In this document: positions 6,803 through 7,979 of the stretch, one piece after another
How positions within the stretch are numbered: position 1 is the stretch's first letter
How the letters are laid out: each line of letters opens with the position of its first letter
DNA from: Magnetovibrio sp.
Lineage (GTDB): Bacteria; Pseudomonadota; Alphaproteobacteria; Rhodospirillales; Magnetovibrionaceae
Length of the DNA: 7,979 bases
Direction of reading: 5' to 3'
Assembly: GCA_016763255.1 (NCBI GenBank)
Contig: JAESUA010000280.1
Location: 1-7,979, forward strand
Made by a program: the position numbers and the translations under genes
The notes under the pieces: generated by a model
What the model was told of the DNA's origin: nothing
The model's database searches: none
Seen by the model: the letters and a program-made list of their open reading frames with translations, nothing else

Positions 6803-7979
6803 ATGATCAAGGTTAGGAGAGAACGTCCCAGCCAGCGCTTACACCACAGGGTGAACGCGCCGATCATCATCGACATGCCGGGCGGCACCTTCGAGGCCGA
6901 AGATTGGAGCCTGGGCGGATTTCGGGTGCAGATGGGGGGAACCGAACTACATCTGTCAGAGGTGATCTCAGTTGGCATCAGAATTCCCTTCCAGGGTTTT
7001 GAAATTGGTTTTGAAATTGATGCCGAAGTGCGCCGGGTGTTCGAAGATGTTGGCACCGTGGCGTGCTCGTTCATTGATGTTCAAGACCGCGAACGTGAAA
7101 TTATGGAGTTGTTCGTTGAAGAATTGGTGCGCGGCTCGGTGACGGTCGTCGGCGATATCATGGTGCGCATCGACACCCCTGTTACACCGGTATCCACCAA
7201 AGCCGACCCTAACCCTGCCGAAGAAGTTCCCCTTTATAGGTGGCCGATCAAACAGATTGTTTTGACCACGCTTTATATGATCGCGGGTATTTTGGTGGTG
7301 GGATATGCCTACACTGTATTTACCGCCAACTTCCTGCGTATGGAAGTTTCCTCGGCCATGGTTACCGCACCTATCGAGGCGATCCTGGCCACGGCGGATG
7401 GCAAAATAGAACAAGTGATCGTCAAGACCGGCGAGGAACTGTTGATCAACACCGCATTGTTTGTGATCGAAAGCGCCAAGGTCGAAGAGCGCATCGAGAT
7501 GGCCAAAATCAAGGTTAACCGCGAGACTATGGAATTGGTGGCACGTCAGAAAACACTCGCGTCCGAACGCTCCAAAAGCATTGATTACCGCACCATGATG
7601 TTGACCAAATTGGAACAGGCCAGCGCTAAGGTTCGCGCCCTGGAGCGACAGTTGACCCTGGCCCAAACCCGGGTTTCGCGATTGCACAAACTCCAGCAAG
7701 ATGGCCTGACGACACGCACCAAGGTTGAAACGGCCAGATCAGAATATGCCGTGATCAAGGGACGATTTGAAGAGGCTCTGGCGGAAAAACGCGAGAGCCA
7801 AATGTTTTTGGAAAGTGTCAAAGAAGGCCGGGTCGTGGACGGCAACAAAATCAACACCCGTCTGTTGGACCTCCAGGCTGAGGTCGATTTGGCGTGGGAT
7901 CGCATTATGTTGGCCAAAGATGAACTGATGGCCTTACAGCGACATAAAGAACGACTGACCCTGGCGGCACCCAGCAATG
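6803..7979 (+). CDS. PilZ domain - membrane helix - HlyD/Alg44-like periplasmic adaptor (3' partial)
   Basis: A predicted inner-membrane cyclic-di-GMP receptor with a periplasmic adaptor arm, cut off at the window edge after 392 codons. Residues 1-115 are a PilZ domain with both ligand motifs: RxxxR as RLHHR (12-16, with a further Arg8) and DxSxxG as DWSLGG (34-39). A linker with several prolines (125-148) leads to one membrane helix (about 150-174). A first lipoyl-like half follows (APIEAILATADGKIEQVIVKTGEEL, starting 189). A long charged coiled-coil hairpin covers about 225-383, and the window ends at LTLAAPSN, where the second lipoyl half normally begins. The order matches Alg44 of alginate synthesis, where PilZ controls polymer export, but the coiled-coil is long, as in exporter adaptors. 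Start: ATG 6803 with GAGG 5 bases upstream, shortly downstream of a sigma-54 promoter. A glycosyltransferase or further export gene may follow; this is inference. Confidence 0.88.
   Translation, partial: MIKVRRERPSQRLHHRVNAPIIIDMPGGTFEAEDWSLGGFRVQMGGTELHLSEVISVGIRIPFQGFEIGFEIDAEVRRVFEDVGTVACSFIDVQDREREIMELFVEELVRGSVTVVGDIMVRIDTPVTPVSTKADPNPAEEVPLYRWPIKQIVLTTLYMIAGILVVGYAYTVFTANFLRMEVSSAMVTAPIEAILATADGKIEQVIVKTGEELLINTALFVIESAKVEERIEMAKIKVNRETMELVARQKTLASERSKSIDYRTMMLTKLEQASAKVRALERQLTLAQTRVSRLHKLQQDGLTTRTKVETARSEYAVIKGRFEEALAEKRESQMFLESVKEGRVVDGNKINTRLLDLQAEVDLAWDRIMLAKDELMALQRHKERLTLAAPSN

Noticed and set aside
6968..7699. Long open frame on the minus strand opposite the PilZ-HlyD gene
   Set aside because: Its translation shows no recognisable domain and has the His/Gln/Asn-rich composition of an antisense shadow, while the plus strand encodes clear PilZ, membrane and coiled-coil regions.

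Overview
The window reads as Gram-negative alphaproteobacterial chromosome. This is an inference from a moderately high GC content, the periplasmic binding protein with a Sec signal, the envelope-spanning type I secretion parts, -24/-12 (sigma-54) promoters and the general look of the proteins. A Rhodospirillales-like marine or freshwater bacterium would fit, but the species cannot be named from the sequence. There are six protein genes, no RNA genes, no CRISPR array and no insertion sequence.

Left part (1-3571) is an uptake and catabolism module. A LysR-type regulator (2609-3571, +) is divergent from a two-gene unit on the minus strand: an alpha/beta hydrolase with an intact Ser-Asp-His triad (1697-2470), then a secreted family-5 substrate-binding protein of the peptide/nickel/opine ABC importer type (29-1645). 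The permease and ATPase genes would be expected just beyond position 1. The LysR/hydrolase intergenic region holds a widely spaced inverted repeat around a plausible LysR promoter. The hydrolase start is confused by a 20-codon reading frame with a much better ribosome binding site.

Middle part (3582-6466, minus strand) is a type I secretion pair: an ABC permease/ATPase followed by an HlyD-family adaptor, overlapping by four bases. No substrate or outer-membrane channel gene is visible. The ABC protein keeps Walker A but has lost the Q-loop Gln, the LSGGQ signature, the Walker B catalytic Glu and the H-loop His. It is probably the degenerate half of a heterodimer or an inactive subunit.

Right part (6803 to the edge, +) is a partial gene for a protein with a cytoplasmic PilZ (cyclic-di-GMP) domain, one membrane helix and an HlyD/Alg44-like periplasmic coiled-coil arm. 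The edge cuts it off.

The most striking feature is the 336-base region between the secretion operon and the PilZ gene. It holds two outward-facing sigma-54 promoters, each with the canonical GG-N10-GC spacing. Between them lie three copies of the dyad GTCA-N3-TGA(C/T), about two helical turns apart, at enhancer distance from both start points. This predicts that a single sigma-54 activator switches on the secretion pair and the cyclic-di-GMP receptor/adaptor together, tying them into one envelope export or exopolysaccharide system.
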